Program-made: the position numbers and the translations under genes
From: Aquifex sp.
GTDB lineage: Bacteria > Aquificota > Aquificia > Aquificales > Aquificaceae
Reading direction: 5' to 3'
DNA: 30,610 nucleotides
Assembly: GCA_003978875.1 (NCBI GenBank)
Contig: QNXQ01000071.1
Coordinates: 1-30,610, forward strand
The notes under the pieces: model-generated
Databases searched by the model: none
Seen by the model: only the letters and a program-made list of their open reading frames with translations
What the model was told of the DNA's origin: nothing
In this document: positions 30,563 through 30,610 of the stretch, piece by piece
Layout of the letters: the number at the start of each line of letters is the position of its first letter
Numbering within the stretch: the stretch's first letter is position 1

Positions 30563-30610
30563 ATGAGAAAACTTTTAAATGTATTCCTGTTTTTTTTAGC
30601 GTGTAAGAAG
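30563..30610 (+). CDS. Lipoprotein, N-terminal fragment (cut by window end)
   Basis: The 16 codons available read MRKLLNVFLFFLACKK, a lipoprotein signal with lipobox FLAC, cysteine at residue 14. TAAAAT (30547-30552) sits six bases plus a four-base leader before this ATG, in keeping with the short-leader pattern of the window; an in-frame ATG at 30551 would overlap that element. Divergent from yajC. Nothing more can be said about its function. Confidence 0.55.
   Translation, partial: MRKLLNVFLFFLACKK

Noticed and set aside
1..30610. CRISPR array, insertion sequence, integrase or replication origin
   Set aside because: I saw no regularly spaced repeats, transposase or integrase frames, or DnaA-box cluster.

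Overview
The window reads as the chromosome of a hyperthermophilic Aquificaceae bacterium close to Aquifex aeolicus but not that species. The strongest evidence is a 513-residue transporter that lines up residue for residue with A. aeolicus LeuT at all the substrate and sodium sites I could check, while differing at scattered other positions. Other fitting signs are a CarB split into two genes, codon use rich in AGA/AGG and ATA, lysine/glutamate-rich proteins, extreme gene packing, and a Gram-negative outer membrane (porin, Wza/Wzi). The first ~295 bases do not match the rest. They use ATC, CGC and CCC codons and look like pieces of unrelated genes joined to a truncated EAL gene, so the left edge is either a recombination scar or an assembly/amplification chimera.

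Layout. 66-1971 (minus): truncated EAL-like gene and glyA. 2067-4817 (plus): five-gene run psiE-like, Toprim, unknown, small RHH-like, hisC. 4804-9073 (minus): leuT, sppA, spoVG-like, resB. 9158-9778 (plus): trpF. 9759-13586 (minus): small membrane protein, rRNA methyltransferase, CDF transporter with a NifX-like tail, murD. 13599-14612 (plus): EAL phosphodiesterase. 14598-16211 (minus): C-terminal half of carB. 16238-17884 (plus): gcvPB, tRNA-Ala, tRNA-Lys. 17990-23220 (minus): polysaccharide export set wza, wzi, wzz. 23358-23798 (plus): hsp20. 23795-26681 (minus): hemA, a stand-alone RAM domain, a 64-aa unknown, murA, all overlapping. 26720-30195 (plus): lipoprotein remnant, feoA, porin, feoB. 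30192-30503 (minus): yajC. 30563-end (plus): start of another lipoprotein. No stretch of more than 300 bases lacks a gene.

Themes. Metabolic and housekeeping genes are mixed in short unrelated operons, as expected for Aquifex. Two features of gene expression stand out. First, most genes that open a transcription unit lack a Shine-Dalgarno sequence and instead have a -10-like hexamer followed by exactly six bases and then 1-4 bases before the ATG, which predicts leaderless mRNAs; genes inside operons usually carry GGAGG-type sites. Second, five convergent gene pairs overlap at their 3' ends with no room for a terminator. I found no CRISPR array, insertion sequence or rRNA. The most novel candidates are the porin lodged between feoA and feoB without a normal signal peptide, the CDF-NifX-like fusion, the hemA/RAM/orf64/murA overlapping operon, and the leaderless promoter architecture.
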